Below, piece after piece: positions 33,040-43,016 of a stretch of 64,000 nt of DNA. Below the pieces are notes generated by a model, which saw only the letters and a program-made list of their open reading frames with translations, was not told where the DNA came from and ran no database searches. Made by a program: the position numbers and the translations under genes. Positions within the stretch are counted from its first letter, which is position 1. The number at the start of each line of letters is the position of its first letter. This DNA comes from Scytonematopsis contorta HA4267-MV1 (lineage in GTDB: Bacteria > Cyanobacteriota > Cyanobacteriia > Cyanobacteriales > Nostocaceae), in NCBI GenBank assembly GCA_019359035.1, contig JAHHIC010000069.1, forward strand, positions 60,552 through 124,551, read 5' to 3'.

Positions 33040-34086
33040 TTACATTCCTTTAAATCCAATTTTATTTTCAACTTCTTGAATTTCCCCAGTAGAATTAACC
33101 TGAGAATTTTTATCCTGACGTGATTGTTTACGCCAAATACCTACTTGACTTATAAAAACCCCAATTAAAATCATAGAACCACCAATATATTGCGCTAGTG
33201 TCGGGGCTTCTCCTAAAATTAAATAAGCTGTTACAATGCCTGCAATGGGCGTAAAAGACCCAACTAATGAAGCTTGGGATACAGTAGATGCTCTTAGTCC
33301 AGTCAGCCAAAAAGATTGACCGACCACAACAATTACAGGCCCATAAATTAACATCCACTTCCACAAAAAAGGTGAGAAGGCATCCATAAAGTGATGGGAA
33401 CCATACAGAACTATAGCAAGTACAAAAAATATTACTGTCCCTATAGATGTACGAAAAATACTATAAAGTCCCAGAGGAATCTGAGAAAGCTTTGCTTTCA
33501 CAATAATTGCAGAAATAGCCGAAGCAACAGCAGCAACAGCAGTCAAAATCTCTCCTTTCCCCACCATAAAACCCATGACCATCATCTCTTGAAGACTTGG
33601 TTGCAAGAAAATAGTCAGAATTACCCCAATAAATGAAACAAACGCACCCAAAACTTCCCAAAAATTGACTTGTTCTCCTAATAACCAAACACACAAAGCT
33701 AGAAATAAGGGAGGTTCCAATCTTCCAACTAAAACAACATTGTTTACCATTGTTAGGTCGAGTGCCTGAAAAACAAAAGCAGGGGCTATCCCACCAGCAA
33801 GAATCGCTGCAATTGTCATGTAAAACCAGCGATTTCGAGAAAGTTGCCTTAATCTAGAAATTTTACATTGTTCACGGTAAACAATTATTAATACCAACAA
33901 AGCGCAGATATTACCAACAAATAAAACATTACACAACGAAACAGGGTTGCGGCCTGCGACAAAATTGTTTGCACCAATTTCTGTAAGCTTTCGCGTTACT
34001 GAGTTGGAAGCTCCAAAAATCAGAATCGCTAGCCACAAATAAACTTGACCTGGAATTTTACGCGAGACCTGATGTAATCTGTTCAT
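33040..34086 (-). CDS. EamA/DMT-family transporter
   Basis: It has 348 residues with about ten hydrophobic segments arranged as two EamA repeats (first: LAILIFGASNSVTRKLTEIG; second: KGEILTAVAAVASAISAIIV, with the closing GSFTPIAGIVTAYLILGEAP). Members of this drug/metabolite superfamily export amino acids, nucleosides or other small metabolites across the inner membrane. Substrate unknown. A hydrophilic tail of ~30 residues follows the last helix. The gene appears to be monocistronic. Confidence 0.9.
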   Translation of the reverse strand: MNRLHQVSRKIPGQVYLWLAILIFGASNSVTRKLTEIGANNFVAGRNPVSLCNVLFVGNICALLVLIIVYREQCKISRLRQLSRNRWFYMTIAAILAGGIAPAFVFQALDLTMVNNVVLVGRLEPPLFLALCVWLLGEQVNFWEVLGAFVSFIGVILTIFLQPSLQEMMVMGFMVGKGEILTAVAAVASAISAIIVKAKLSQIPLGLYSIFRTSIGTVIFFVLAIVLYGSHHFMDAFSPFLWKWMLIYGPVIVVVGQSFWLTGLRASTVSQASLVGSFTPIAGIVTAYLILGEAPTLAQYIGGSMILIGVFISQVGIWRKQSRQDKNSQVNSTGEIQEVENKIGFKGM

Positions 34087-34250
34087 TAAGCCTAGGGGAA
34101 GGAGGTTCTGGATAAAACCTAATATATTATTTTAATCCTTCGCAGAAAAAACACATTTTAATACAATAGGTTAATATCGATTAATGCGGTGACTACCTAC
34201 ATAATTTTACGTACTTATACTTATTTGTTACGGTTTAGCCCAATAATTTT

Positions 34251-35354
34251 ATGCGAATACTACATATTTTAAACGACATCCGAGAACTTGGTAACGGAAT
34301 CGTCAATGTTGCCATTGATTTAGCGTGTCTGGCAGCAAAGGCTGGTCATGAGGTAGCTGTCGTGTCTGCTGGAGGGGAGTACGAAAAATTACTATCTATA
34401 TATGGAGTAAAACACTACCAATTAAATCAAGATAGAAAACCCCTAAATATTTTAAAAGCGGCTGTAGGTTATCAAATTATTGTTAAAGATTTTCAGCCAG
34501 ATATTGTACATGCTCACATGATGACAGGGTTAGTTTTAGCCCGAATTCTCAGAGGTGGATTTAAATACGCTTTAGTTTCCACAGTACACAACGAGTTTCA
34601 ACGTTCCAGTATCCTAATGGGTTTTGCAGAACGGGTGATAGCTGTAAGTCAATCGGTTGCAGAGTCTATGGCACAACGTGGTGTCCCAAAAAGCAAGTTA
34701 CGGGTAATATGTAACGGAACCTTGGGTAGTCCCCGTAATCGTACTTTATCAGAGTATCCACCTTTAGCTTTACAGCATCCAGCGATTGTAACGGTAGCTG
34801 GAATGTATACCCGTAAAGGAATTGCAGAATTAATCTCCGCTTTTGAACAAATCGCTTCAGATTTTCCCCAAGCACATCTATATATAGTTGGTGGTGGTCC
34901 CGATAGAAAAAGTTTTGAGGAACAAGCTAAGGCAACTCTTTTTGGGGAACGGATTCATTTTGAAGGTTTTCAATCAGAACCGCAACGTTATTTACTTTCA
35001 AGTGAGATATTTGTCTTAGCTTCTCATAAAGACCCTTGTCCTCTGGTAATTTCTGAAGCTCGCGAAGCTGGTTGCGCTATTATTGGTAGCGATGTGGATG
35101 GTATTCCCGAAGCATTAGATAATGGGGAAGCTGGTATCTTAGTTCCCGCAAAAAATAGTAATGCTTTGGCAAAGGTATTAGGAGAATTGCTGAGAGACTC
35201 TAATGCTTTAAATATTTGGAAGCGAAAGGCAAGTCAAAATCTGGATAGATTGAGTGCTACTCGTGTGAGTCAAGAAACTTTGGCTTTGTATGGTGAACTG
35301 CTTGACTCATATCCTATATCTAGCCGTGCTCCCTCTGGTGCAACCTCAGCATAA
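34251..35354 (+). CDS. Group 1 (GT4) glycosyltransferase
   Basis: It has 367 residues, a GT-B fold. N-terminal half: ILHILNDIRELGNGIVNVAI (the Gly-rich acceptor loop). C-terminal half: TVAGMYTRKGIAELISAFEQ, LYIVGGGPDRKSFEEQ and the E-x7-E motif in PCPLVISEAREAGCAIIGSD. It transfers a sugar from a nucleotide-sugar donor to a glycan or lipid, probably for exopolysaccharide or a glycolipid. The last ~10 residues (SSRAPSGATSA) are encoded by a common spacer-like sequence ('gctccctctggtgcaacctc'), so the natural end may have been replaced. Confidence 0.9.
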   Translation: MRILHILNDIRELGNGIVNVAIDLACLAAKAGHEVAVVSAGGEYEKLLSIYGVKHYQLNQDRKPLNILKAAVGYQIIVKDFQPDIVHAHMMTGLVLARILRGGFKYALVSTVHNEFQRSSILMGFAERVIAVSQSVAESMAQRGVPKSKLRVICNGTLGSPRNRTLSEYPPLALQHPAIVTVAGMYTRKGIAELISAFEQIASDFPQAHLYIVGGGPDRKSFEEQAKATLFGERIHFEGFQSEPQRYLLSSEIFVLASHKDPCPLVISEAREAGCAIIGSDVDGIPEALDNGEAGILVPAKNSNALAKVLGELLRDSNALNIWKRKASQNLDRLSATRVSQETLALYGELLDSYPISSRAPSGATSA

Positions 35355-35513
35355 TAGGCGTAAAAATTTATCAAAGTCCCCACCCTTTCATGGGTGAGGG
35401 AAACTAACAGGAAATAGGTTTTAAATAAGTTGTTAAATATCCAATCAACACGATTATCACAGCGATAAAACTTTATTTTCTTGTTCCCCTTCCCTTGCAG
35501 GGAAGGGGTTAGG

Positions 35514-35609
35514 TTCCAATACTGCTCGGTTAACGAATGTAGAGACGTTACATGTAACGTCTCTACAAGGGTTTCAGGCTTCACAATTGTCTTAACCGAG
35601 CAGTATTGG
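35514..35609. mobile_element. 96-bp palindromic miniature element
   Basis: Its ends, AATACTGCTCGGTTAA and the exact complement TTAACCGAGCAGTATT, flank an internal GTAGAGACG-type hairpin (35539-35566) and a short spacer. The outer AATACTG recalls the ends of the 138-bp element at 14848. There is no coding capacity. It lies between a glycosyltransferase gene and a convergent kinase gene. Confidence 0.8.
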
Positions 35610-35627
35610 GTTAGGTTATTTATTCCT

Positions 35628-37667
35628 CTAAGGCAAGGAAACAGAAGCATCAACTTTGTAACTATTAAGAATTTGATTCAATTTTGCCTTTAATCTATCA
35701 AATTCATTTCGAGGTATAGCATCAGTTATCATAAAAACTTTATTACCTTGCTGGGAAATAAAGCTATTGCCAACGACTGGAATTGATGAGTTATTTTGAG
35801 TCTGGACATAACTCCAAGAAACCCTAACAAAATTCCCTGTTGATACAGGTTCATCAGCGCTAAAACTTGATAGCGAACCAAAAACTTTTTTAACCGTTTG
35901 TGACAATATATCTCGCAACCGTGTTTGTGTGAGCTTTTCTTCCCGTGCAAACATATCCACTTGAATAAAGCCATTCTCGTCTTTATCTTGCCATTGTACA
36001 CTGACAAGACCTGACTTACTGTTCTCACGAACTTTCCATCCAGAAGGGATATCGATGGAAAATACACCACTACTGTGAGTGTAAGTTTCCAAATCGCCAA
36101 TTTCTACTCGTGGATTTACGCTATTTGTAGTTATAGGACTGGGAGAAGTTGTAGGTTCCGGTGTTGTTGTAGAAGTAGTAGGGGTCTGTGTAGTCTGAAC
36201 TGGCCTGGATGGAGTTGGATTAGAAGTATTAGTATCAGAAGTATTAGAGCCGCTCAAAAATGCCGAATAAAATCCACTGGAAAAAGTAAACACGAAAGGA
36301 GCAAGACATAAACCAGCGATTGTCCAAGCTCTTTGGTGGTCTTTAAATGCTTGGATACTCTTCCATTGACGACTTCTCCAAGCCCAAGTGTTACCTTTAG
36401 CACCCAAAACTATCCCCATTGCTAACCCAACAAATGGAATCAAAGATATTAAACCAATCCAAACTTGATTAGGAAAACTCCAAAAAGGTGACAGTAAAAA
36501 TGCTCCCCAGTTCCAGCCTTGAATTTCTGGAGGTACTGGAACACTAGTATTAAATGTACCTCCTCCTCCCAACATATTTTGGGAAGCATAATATTGATTA
36601 TAAGGCTGAGCTTGATTACCTGACCCCGGATAATTTGGCTGATTATTATGCTGATAATTATTTTGATTACCGATTGGGGGAGGATTTGGCAATGGTTGAT
36701 TTGGCTGATAATTATTTTGATTGCCAGCTAAGGGGATAACTGTTGGTGGTGTAACATTTCCACCAGAATTGTATGCCACTTGCGGGTTATTAGCTGTTGG
36801 ATTAGCACCTGGAACATTACCTGCGTTGACCCCAGCGTAAACCTGATTGGACTGCAAAGCATTAATCATTTCTTTCGCAGTCGCGTAGCGTTCGTTTGGA
36901 TGATATGCAATTGCTTTATCTAAAATCATCCCAAAAGTTGGACTGATGTTATTAGCGTATTGACGCCAAAGAATATTACCGTTGTTGTAATCAGTTGGGA
37001 ACTCATGGGGCATTTTTCCTGTGAGTAAATAAATCATCGTCAATGCCAATGCGTATAAGTCACTACTCCAAATAGGTCTTCCAGCAGCTTGTTCACTCGG
37101 CATAAACCCAGGAGTACCAATGATAATTGAACTGGTGGAGTTACCTTGAGAATTAATACTTGTGCCCATTGATTCTCGTACAGCACCAAAGTCAATCAAA
37201 ACTGGAATGTTATCAGCATCACGAAGAATAATGTTATCTGGTTTAATATCGCGATGAATAATACCTTTGCTATGAACAAAATTAAGAACGTATAGTAATT
37301 TATTTAAAATTTCTTTAACAACAGTCTCCCCCATCAAACCAGAGGTTTCCACCTTTTTGCTTAAGGTTTGACCTTGAATAAATTCTTGAACCAGATAAAA
37401 TTGACCTTGTTCAGAAAAATACGCATACAAGCTGGGAATCCGTTCATTGCTATTTCCCAAATCTTCTAAAATCGCTGCTTCTCGCTGGAATCTATCTTGA
37501 ACTAGTTGGTAAATTTGCGGATTTGCAACAATAGGTTTAAGTTGCTTCAATACTCGGTAGGGACGGGAAGGTAGATGAGTATCTTCCGTTAAAAAGGTTT
37601 TTCCAAAGCCACCTTCAGCTAACACTCTTATAACTTGATAACGACCACTAATAAAATTTGACTGCAT
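35628..37667 (-). CDS. Ser/Thr protein kinase with membrane region and C-terminal PsbP/DUF1795-like domain
   Basis: Of 679 residues, about 10-270 form a Hank's-type kinase: [41 protein letters not shown] and GTPGFMPSEQ. A Gln/Asn/Pro-rich linker (about 275-375) leads to hydrophobic segments (about 385-465). A Thr/Pro-rich spacer follows, then a soluble domain (about 520-675) beginning YTHSSGVFSIDIPSGWKVRE, like the PsbP/DUF1795 fold often attached to cyanobacterial kinases. The protein would therefore sense or bind something outside and phosphorylate targets inside. Targets unknown. Confidence 0.92.
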   Translation of the reverse strand: MQSNFISGRYQVIRVLAEGGFGKTFLTEDTHLPSRPYRVLKQLKPIVANPQIYQLVQDRFQREAAILEDLGNSNERIPSLYAYFSEQGQFYLVQEFIQGQTLSKKVETSGLMGETVVKEILNKLLYVLNFVHSKGIIHRDIKPDNIILRDADNIPVLIDFGAVRESMGTSINSQGNSTSSIIIGTPGFMPSEQAAGRPIWSSDLYALALTMIYLLTGKMPHEFPTDYNNGNILWRQYANNISPTFGMILDKAIAYHPNERYATAKEMINALQSNQVYAGVNAGNVPGANPTANNPQVAYNSGGNVTPPTVIPLAGNQNNYQPNQPLPNPPPIGNQNNYQHNNQPNYPGSGNQAQPYNQYYASQNMLGGGGTFNTSVPVPPEIQGWNWGAFLLSPFWSFPNQVWIGLISLIPFVGLAMGIVLGAKGNTWAWRSRQWKSIQAFKDHQRAWTIAGLCLAPFVFTFSSGFYSAFLSGSNTSDTNTSNPTPSRPVQTTQTPTTSTTTPEPTTSPSPITTNSVNPRVEIGDLETYTHSSGVFSIDIPSGWKVRENSKSGLVSVQWQDKDENGFIQVDMFAREEKLTQTRLRDILSQTVKKVFGSLSSFSADEPVSTGNFVRVSWSYVQTQNNSSIPVVGNSFISQQGNKVFMITDAIPRNEFDRLKAKLNQILNSYKVDASVSLP

Positions 37668-37985
37668 ATTATATAAAGCTCCTCAAGGAAGAGTTTTTTC
37701 TATAAACCTATATATATCTAGTTACAGTTGACTCATGCACTTTTACGCAACATTTCTATAAAATTAATAGCAACTGGAATATAAACATTCTTAAAAAAAG
37801 ATTAAATCAACCCAGAGTACTTGCAAAAATAATGTTATTTCTAATGAAGTATTGATATTGAGGATGGTTATATATAATTTTTAACCATATGTAATTAACC
37901 TCAACATATAGTCGTTACTTAGGGTGATAAATTTTAACAATGTTTACTAACAAAATTCGTATACAAATCTTAAGGAATTACCAAC
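37668..37985. other. Divergent intergenic region
   Basis: These 318 bp separate the kinase gene (minus) and the FHA-PrsW gene (plus) and should hold both promoters. I see no recurrent motif from elsewhere in the window. Confidence 0.4.
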
Positions 37986-39347
37986 ATGAGTAATGCATTT
38001 TTACGGTTGGTGAGGAACAATGGAATTAATGTCGGGCAAGAAAAATCTTACTCATTAGCAGCTACCAGCGAAGTCGCAATCGGCAGGGAACCAACTAGCT
38101 GTCAAATAGTTTTAGATTCCAATCTCTACTCCACGGTTTCGCGTCGTCATGCAAGTATTAAACCATCTCCAACTCCAGATGGAAAAATTAGTTATCTACT
38201 TTGCGACAACAATAGTGCTAATGGAACTTATTTAAACGGGTCGCGTTTGCAGGGATGTCAGGAATTACACCCAGGTGACCTGATTATTTTTGGCACGAAT
38301 GGGCCAGAATTTATCTTTGAGTGCCAATTAGTCACACCACCAGTAACTCCGGGTTTTGCTTCTTCTACGACCTCAGTATCTTCTGCACCGAACAACTCTG
38401 AGAACGCAAGTATAACACAATTATTTCCAGCACTAAATATTATCAGAAAAGCAGATTTTCGCCGTCGGACTTATCTATGGCCGGGTATTATTACAGTTAT
38501 ATTTGTAGTAATGCTATTTTCCTTACAATCACAGGTTAACCCCAGCACTGCTGTCTTAAGTATATTTTTAATCGCTACATATATTGCTTTAGGCGCTTAT
38601 TTTTTTGTATATCAACTCTGTGGTAAACATAAACCTTGGTGGGTGTTAGTTGGTTCAGGTGTCGGATGTATATTAATTTTGATTACTCCGCTTTTTTATC
38701 TATTCACAATTATATTTCGCGGTATCTTACCAGGAAGCATACCAAACAATCCAGATATTGGCTTTGTGGAGTTATTTATCCACATGTTTTTTGGTGCTGG
38801 TTTAATGGAAGAGCTAATTAAAGCCTTACCAATTTTTGCATTTATGGCTTTGGGTAATATGCAGACTTCTCCGACAAGAGAACGCATAGGTGTTTCGGAA
38901 CCTTTGGATGGGATTTTGTTGGGAAGTGCTTCCGCTGTTGGGTTTACGTTGTTAGAAACTTTGCTGCAATACGGGCCAGAAAACGCAGCTAGAGTATCAC
39001 AACAAACAGGAAGCGAAGCTGCTGGGATATTAGCCGGTTTACTTTTGGTGATTCCACGTATTTTGGGTACAGTTTTTGGACATATGGCTTGGAGTGGTTG
39101 GTTTGGATATTTTATTGGTTTTAGTGTACTTAAACCTAGGCAAAAATGGCAAATTCTGGTCATTGGTTATTTGAGTGCGTCGTTGATGCACGCTTTGTGG
39201 AATTCTGTAGCCTCAATTAGTATCTTGCTGTTATTGGTAGTTGGGGTGTTGTCTTATGCTTGTTTGGTTGGAGCTATAGTGCAAGCACGTGCTTTGTCTC
39301 CTACACGTAAGGAGAATTTTGCGACTCAATTTTCATCGCGGAATTAA
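37986..39347 (+). CDS. FHA-domain fused to PrsW-family intramembrane protease
   Basis: It has 453 residues. The N-terminal FHA domain (about 10-115) shows VAIGREPTSCQIVLDS, SRRHASI and NSANGTYLNG, the phosphothreonine-binding loops. After a linker, about eight hydrophobic segments form a PrsW-type glutamic protease: FGAGLMEELIKALPIF with the EExxK motif, GHMAWSGWFGYFIGF and SASLMHALWNSVASI with conserved His residues. PrsW cleaves membrane proteins such as anti-sigma factors. The FHA domain would tie cleavage to Thr phosphorylation, and a Ser/Thr kinase gene lies divergently 318 bp away, a suggestive pairing. Confidence 0.88.
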   Translation: MSNAFLRLVRNNGINVGQEKSYSLAATSEVAIGREPTSCQIVLDSNLYSTVSRRHASIKPSPTPDGKISYLLCDNNSANGTYLNGSRLQGCQELHPGDLIIFGTNGPEFIFECQLVTPPVTPGFASSTTSVSSAPNNSENASITQLFPALNIIRKADFRRRTYLWPGIITVIFVVMLFSLQSQVNPSTAVLSIFLIATYIALGAYFFVYQLCGKHKPWWVLVGSGVGCILILITPLFYLFTIIFRGILPGSIPNNPDIGFVELFIHMFFGAGLMEELIKALPIFAFMALGNMQTSPTRERIGVSEPLDGILLGSASAVGFTLLETLLQYGPENAARVSQQTGSEAAGILAGLLLVIPRILGTVFGHMAWSGWFGYFIGFSVLKPRQKWQILVIGYLSASLMHALWNSVASISILLLLVVGVLSYACLVGAIVQARALSPTRKENFATQFSSRN

Positions 39348-39356
39348 AGTTATTGG

Positions 39357-39412
39357 TGGGTAATTAATACATTGGGCGGGCAGGGATGCCCACCCCACAA
39401 GAATGTTACCAG
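39357..39412. repeat. Spacer hairpin 'gggcgggcagggatgcccac'
   Basis: This common cyanobacterial intergenic sequence lies between the convergent PrsW and RND genes; the same sequence in the other orientation is part of the insert in the RTX fragment at about 27637. It may act as a bidirectional terminator. Confidence 0.6.
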
Positions 39413-39415
39413 ATA

Positions 39416-42400
39416 TTATTTCCCCCATCTCCAACCAAAGATATCATGCAGCAGAATATAAAAACAGGGAATAATAAACAAAGTCAGCAGCGTTGCTAAA
39501 GATAATCCCGAAAACACAACTACTCCCAAGGGTTGCAAAAATTCTGAACCCTCACCAATACCTAAAGCTAAGGGGAATACACCTAAAACAGTTGTAACGG
39601 TAGTCATCAAAACCGGACGCAAACGTTGCGGTGCTGCTCGTAGAATAGCTGTTTTCCTATTAACACCTTCCTCTTCCCTAATTTGATTTGCTAGTTCCAG
39701 CATAATAATGCCGTTGTTAACCACAATACCCACCAATAAAACTGCTCCGACAATAACCGTTGCACCAATGTTGGTTTTAGTAACATAAAGTCCAAAAATT
39801 CCTGCAGCTAAGGCTAAAGGAATAGTAAACATAATCACTAGTGGGTCTACTAGAGAGTTATACTGCACAGCCATCACTACAAATACCAAAAAAGTAGCTA
39901 GTCCACCTAACATTACAAAAGAATTTTGCAATTGCTGGTTGGATTCTGTCGCTGCACTCGGCAAAATACTTACACCCTGAGGTAAATCTACACTAGCAAC
40001 AACTTGATTGACTTGGTTTAGAGCATCACTTAAACTTGCTCCTTCGCTTAAATTACCTGCAATAATAAATACCTGACGCTGATTAATACGCTGAACTTCA
40101 CCTGGTGCTTGTCCTTCTTGAATTGTAGCGATATCACCCAAGCGAACTTGACGGTTATTTTGCACAAACAAAGGTAATCTTTCTAACTGTGAAGGAGCTT
40201 CCACAGCTCTTTCATTTAATTGTACACGCACATCTACTAAACGGTTACCTCTTTGTAGTTGTGTGGGAATACTACCTTCAACCGCTGTTAAAATTGTGTC
40301 ACCAATATCTGTAGTATTTAATCCCAAACTTGCTACCCTTTCCCAGTCGGGAAGTATTTGAACTTCTGGTTGACGTGCATCAGCGTCGGGACGAAATCTT
40401 GCAAGCGTTGCTTTTTCTTCTAGTGCTGCTAATACTTGACGACCTGCTTGTTGCAAAGTTTCTGTATCATTACCCTGAATAATTACGTCAACATCTGTAC
40501 CACGAGTCGGAGAATTATTAAGAATTAAACCTCGTACTTGACCGGGGGAAAGACGCAAACGAACTCCAGCTAAGTTTAGTTTATTAAATTCTTGGCTGAC
40601 TTTTTCTACATATTTTTCTATATCTGTACCTTTTTTAAGAGTAATGGTACTAGAACTGCGTAAGGGATTAGATGTAGTGTTATTACCAAATATAAAACCA
40701 CCTACTGTAGAAAAAACATATTCAGTTTCTGGTTGTTTCAGAAGAATTTTATCCACCTCAGCCATAACTTTTTCGTTATTTTCTAGAGGTGTACCAGGAG
40801 GGAAAAGAGCTATTAAACTTGCTTGTCCGGTGCTGATACGGGGTAAAATTTCTTGAGGAATTTGCGGTGCCATCCACCAACTGCTACCGCCTAAAATTAT
40901 AACAGCTGCTAAAATTACTAGTAATCTAATAGGTACAACTTTTGCTAGCAATTTGCTGTATGCCCAAGTCGCATCTTCAAAACGACGATTAAATTGCCGC
41001 AATAGCCAAAATTTACTGATACCGCTAGAAAATTTTATTGCTAGCAATCTGGAAGTTAACATTGGTACGATTGTACCTGCAACAACTAATGAAGCAGCTA
41101 CAGCAAAACAAATTGTCAAAATTAGTTCGTTAAAAAGCAGAGAAATAAAGCCACCAACTAATAAAAATGGCATCACAGAAACTAAATTCGCTCCAGTTGC
41201 AGCTACTAAAGCGGATTCGACTTCTTGGGAAGATTCGATTACAGTAGCGAGAAATAATTTAGGATTATTTCTCAAATTTTCATCTTGTTTTGTAGTGGGA
41301 GTCATACCGATTTTTTCGGCTATGTTCTCCAAAATTACTACTGATGTATCAATAGCTTGACCAATACCTAAAGTCAATCCAGCTAAACTAAAAACATTCA
41401 AGCTAAGATTGAAAAACCTCATTAAAATAACTGCTGTTAAGGTACAGAGGGGAATTGTCAGACTAATAATAAAAGTTTGTCGTAGTGAACCTAAGAAAAA
41501 TAATACTGCGATTGCAGCAAATAATGCGCCAGTAATTGCGGAAAAAATAACATCATTTAATGAGTTACGAATAAAGAGCGATTCGTCTAATGTCGGTGTG
41601 ATAACTGTTCCTTGGGGAATTACACCTGACTGTTGCAGTTGAGCTATGCGCTTTTTTACTCCATCTACAACATTAATAGTGTTAGCGTCAGGTTGTTTAC
41701 GAATACTGATTTTTACTGCATCTTCTTCGTTAAGGTAAACAAATACCCGCTGATTTTCCGTACCGTCGATAACTTCACCAAAGTCCCGAAGGTAGACTCT
41801 TCTTTGGTTCGAGGATGAAGAAGAGGGGGAGAGGGAGGGAGGGGAGGATGAGGGAGATGAGGGAGATGAGGGAGAGGAGGGAGAGGAGGAGGAGACTAGT
41901 AAGGACAAATTTCTGATTTCTTCGGCTGTTTGGAAACGTCCAACTGTACGGGTTAATGGCTCGGAATTTCTTCCTAAAATTCTACCACCGGAAATATCTT
42001 GATTACGGTTTCGCAGCTTAGTTAAAACATCTGTTAAACCTACACCTAATGCTTGTAGTCTATCTAAATCTAAATTTACCTGAACTTCTTCTATTACTCC
42101 TCCAGACGCATCAACTGCTGCAACTCCTGGAACCACTCCTAACTCCCGTCCCAATTCATCATCAGCAAATACCCGCAAATCAACACCTCTTAAAGTCGGT
42201 GATGTTAATGCGATTTCATAAATTGGTAACTGGGAGGGGTCTACTTTAAATATACGCGGTTCTTCAATTGTTTCTGGTAAAGTACTTCTGGCTCGATTCA
42301 GTGCTGCGGTCGCATCATTTAGAGCTTGGTCAATATCTCCACCCGGTTGAAAGAATAAATCTAAACTAATTTGCCCTTCACGAGTTTGAGAAAAAACCTG

Positions 42401-42643
42401 CACAACTCCTTCGGTAGCCGTAAAAGCTTCTTCCAAAGGTCGAGTAATTTCATCCACCCCCACCTCCGGAGAGACCCCTGGGGCACCAACGCGAACCCCA
42501 ATTCGAGGATAAGTAATCGACGGTAATAAATCTACTGGTAATACAGTCAGATAAAACACTCCCAACACAATCACAGCCAAAGTCAGCATGAGAGTGCCGA
42601 TGTGTTTACGAATAGAAATAGCGCTAATACTAAATTTTGCCAT
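39416..42643 (-). CDS. RND-family efflux transporter (AcrB/MdtB type)
   Basis: At 1075 residues it is a full-length HAE1-type resistance-nodulation-division pump with 12 transmembrane segments in two groups and two large periplasmic loops; LSLNVFSLAGLTLGIGQAID and the tail AAPQRLRPVLMTTVTTVLGV are typical. It works with a periplasmic adaptor (43017-44423, upstream on the same strand) and an outer-membrane TolC-like channel not in this window to expel drugs, metals or lipids. Around residues 252-277 in the first porter domain, a Ser/Pro run encoded by a pyrimidine-rich tract (about 41815-41900) interrupts the family sequence while keeping frame. The gap to the adaptor gene holds a miniature element. 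Confidence 0.93.
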   Translation of the reverse strand: MAKFSISAISIRKHIGTLMLTLAVIVLGVFYLTVLPVDLLPSITYPRIGVRVGAPGVSPEVGVDEITRPLEEAFTATEGVVQVFSQTREGQISLDLFFQPGGDIDQALNDATAALNRARSTLPETIEEPRIFKVDPSQLPIYEIALTSPTLRGVDLRVFADDELGRELGVVPGVAAVDASGGVIEEVQVNLDLDRLQALGVGLTDVLTKLRNRNQDISGGRILGRNSEPLTRTVGRFQTAEEIRNLSLLVSSSSPSSPSSPSSPSSSPPSLSPSSSSSNQRRVYLRDFGEVIDGTENQRVFVYLNEEDAVKISIRKQPDANTINVVDGVKKRIAQLQQSGVIPQGTVITPTLDESLFIRNSLNDVIFSAITGALFAAIAVLFFLGSLRQTFIISLTIPLCTLTAVILMRFFNLSLNVFSLAGLTLGIGQAIDTSVVILENIAEKIGMTPTTKQDENLRNNPKLFLATVIESSQEVESALVAATGANLVSVMPFLLVGGFISLLFNELILTICFAVAASLVVAGTIVPMLTSRLLAIKFSSGISKFWLLRQFNRRFEDATWAYSKLLAKVVPIRLLVILAAVIILGGSSWWMAPQIPQEILPRISTGQASLIALFPPGTPLENNEKVMAEVDKILLKQPETEYVFSTVGGFIFGNNTTSNPLRSSSTITLKKGTDIEKYVEKVSQEFNKLNLAGVRLRLSPGQVRGLILNNSPTRGTDVDVIIQGNDTETLQQAGRQVLAALEEKATLARFRPDADARQPEVQILPDWERVASLGLNTTDIGDTILTAVEGSIPTQLQRGNRLVDVRVQLNERAVEAPSQLERLPLFVQNNRQVRLGDIATIQEGQAPGEVQRINQRQVFIIAGNLSEGASLSDALNQVNQVVASVDLPQGVSILPSAATESNQQLQNSFVMLGGLATFLVFVVMAVQYNSLVDPLVIMFTIPLALAAGIFGLYVTKTNIGATVIVGAVLLVGIVVNNGIIMLELANQIREEEGVNRKTAILRAAPQRLRPVLMTTVTTVLGVFPLALGIGEGSEFLQPLGVVVFSGLSLATLLTLFIIPCFYILLHDIFGWRWGK

Positions 42644-42683
42644 AACTTTCTTTCCTCTTCCTTTCGCTTATTTTGTCCCTTAA

Positions 42684-42996
42684 AGGGTGTTTATAAAGAG
42701 AACATTAAGCATCATTGATATCATCACAAGCCAGCCAACCAGCCAGCCAGCCAACCAGCCAACCAGCCAGTGACTAAAGTCACTGTCTAAAAGCTGAAGT
42801 CCTCTAAAAGAGGACTGAATAATACATTGAAAACAAATATTTTACGAAATTGAAAATATTTCCCAAAATCTTATTTCCATTAGTCCTCTTCAGAGGACTT
42901 TAGCTTTTAGACAGTGACTTTAGTCACTGGCTGGCTTGTTTGCTTGCTTGCTTGTGGTATACATGGTGTCTTAATATTTTATTTATAAACATCCTC
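42684..42996. mobile_element. 313-bp palindromic miniature element (copy 1)
   Basis: Outer ends AGGGTGTTTATAAA and the complementary TTTATAAACATCCT. Inside are arms of 39 bp (42767-42805 and 42892-42930) that differ at one base and each contain the hairpin GTGACTAAAGTCAC and an AGTCCTCT arm. A (CAGC)n/(CAAC)n run precedes the left arm. It has no coding capacity and sits between the adaptor and pump genes. A second copy is at 58170-58429 and a half copy at 52008-52115. The subterminal hairpins are reminiscent of IS200/IS605-derived elements. Confidence 0.85.
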
Positions 42997-43016
42997 TTAG
43001 TGGTTAATTACTTCAA

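Noticed and set aside
39416..42643. Possible frame error in the RND gene at the Ser/Pro run
   Set aside because: The family pattern resumes in the same frame on both sides, and a similar tract is in frame in the Omp85 gene, so an insertion is more likely than an error.
42731..42769. Short (CAGC/CAAC) tandem units that look at first like a CRISPR-type array
   Set aside because: Units are only four bases with no spacers; they are the flank of a palindromic element. No array of 30-37-bp repeats was found anywhere in the window.
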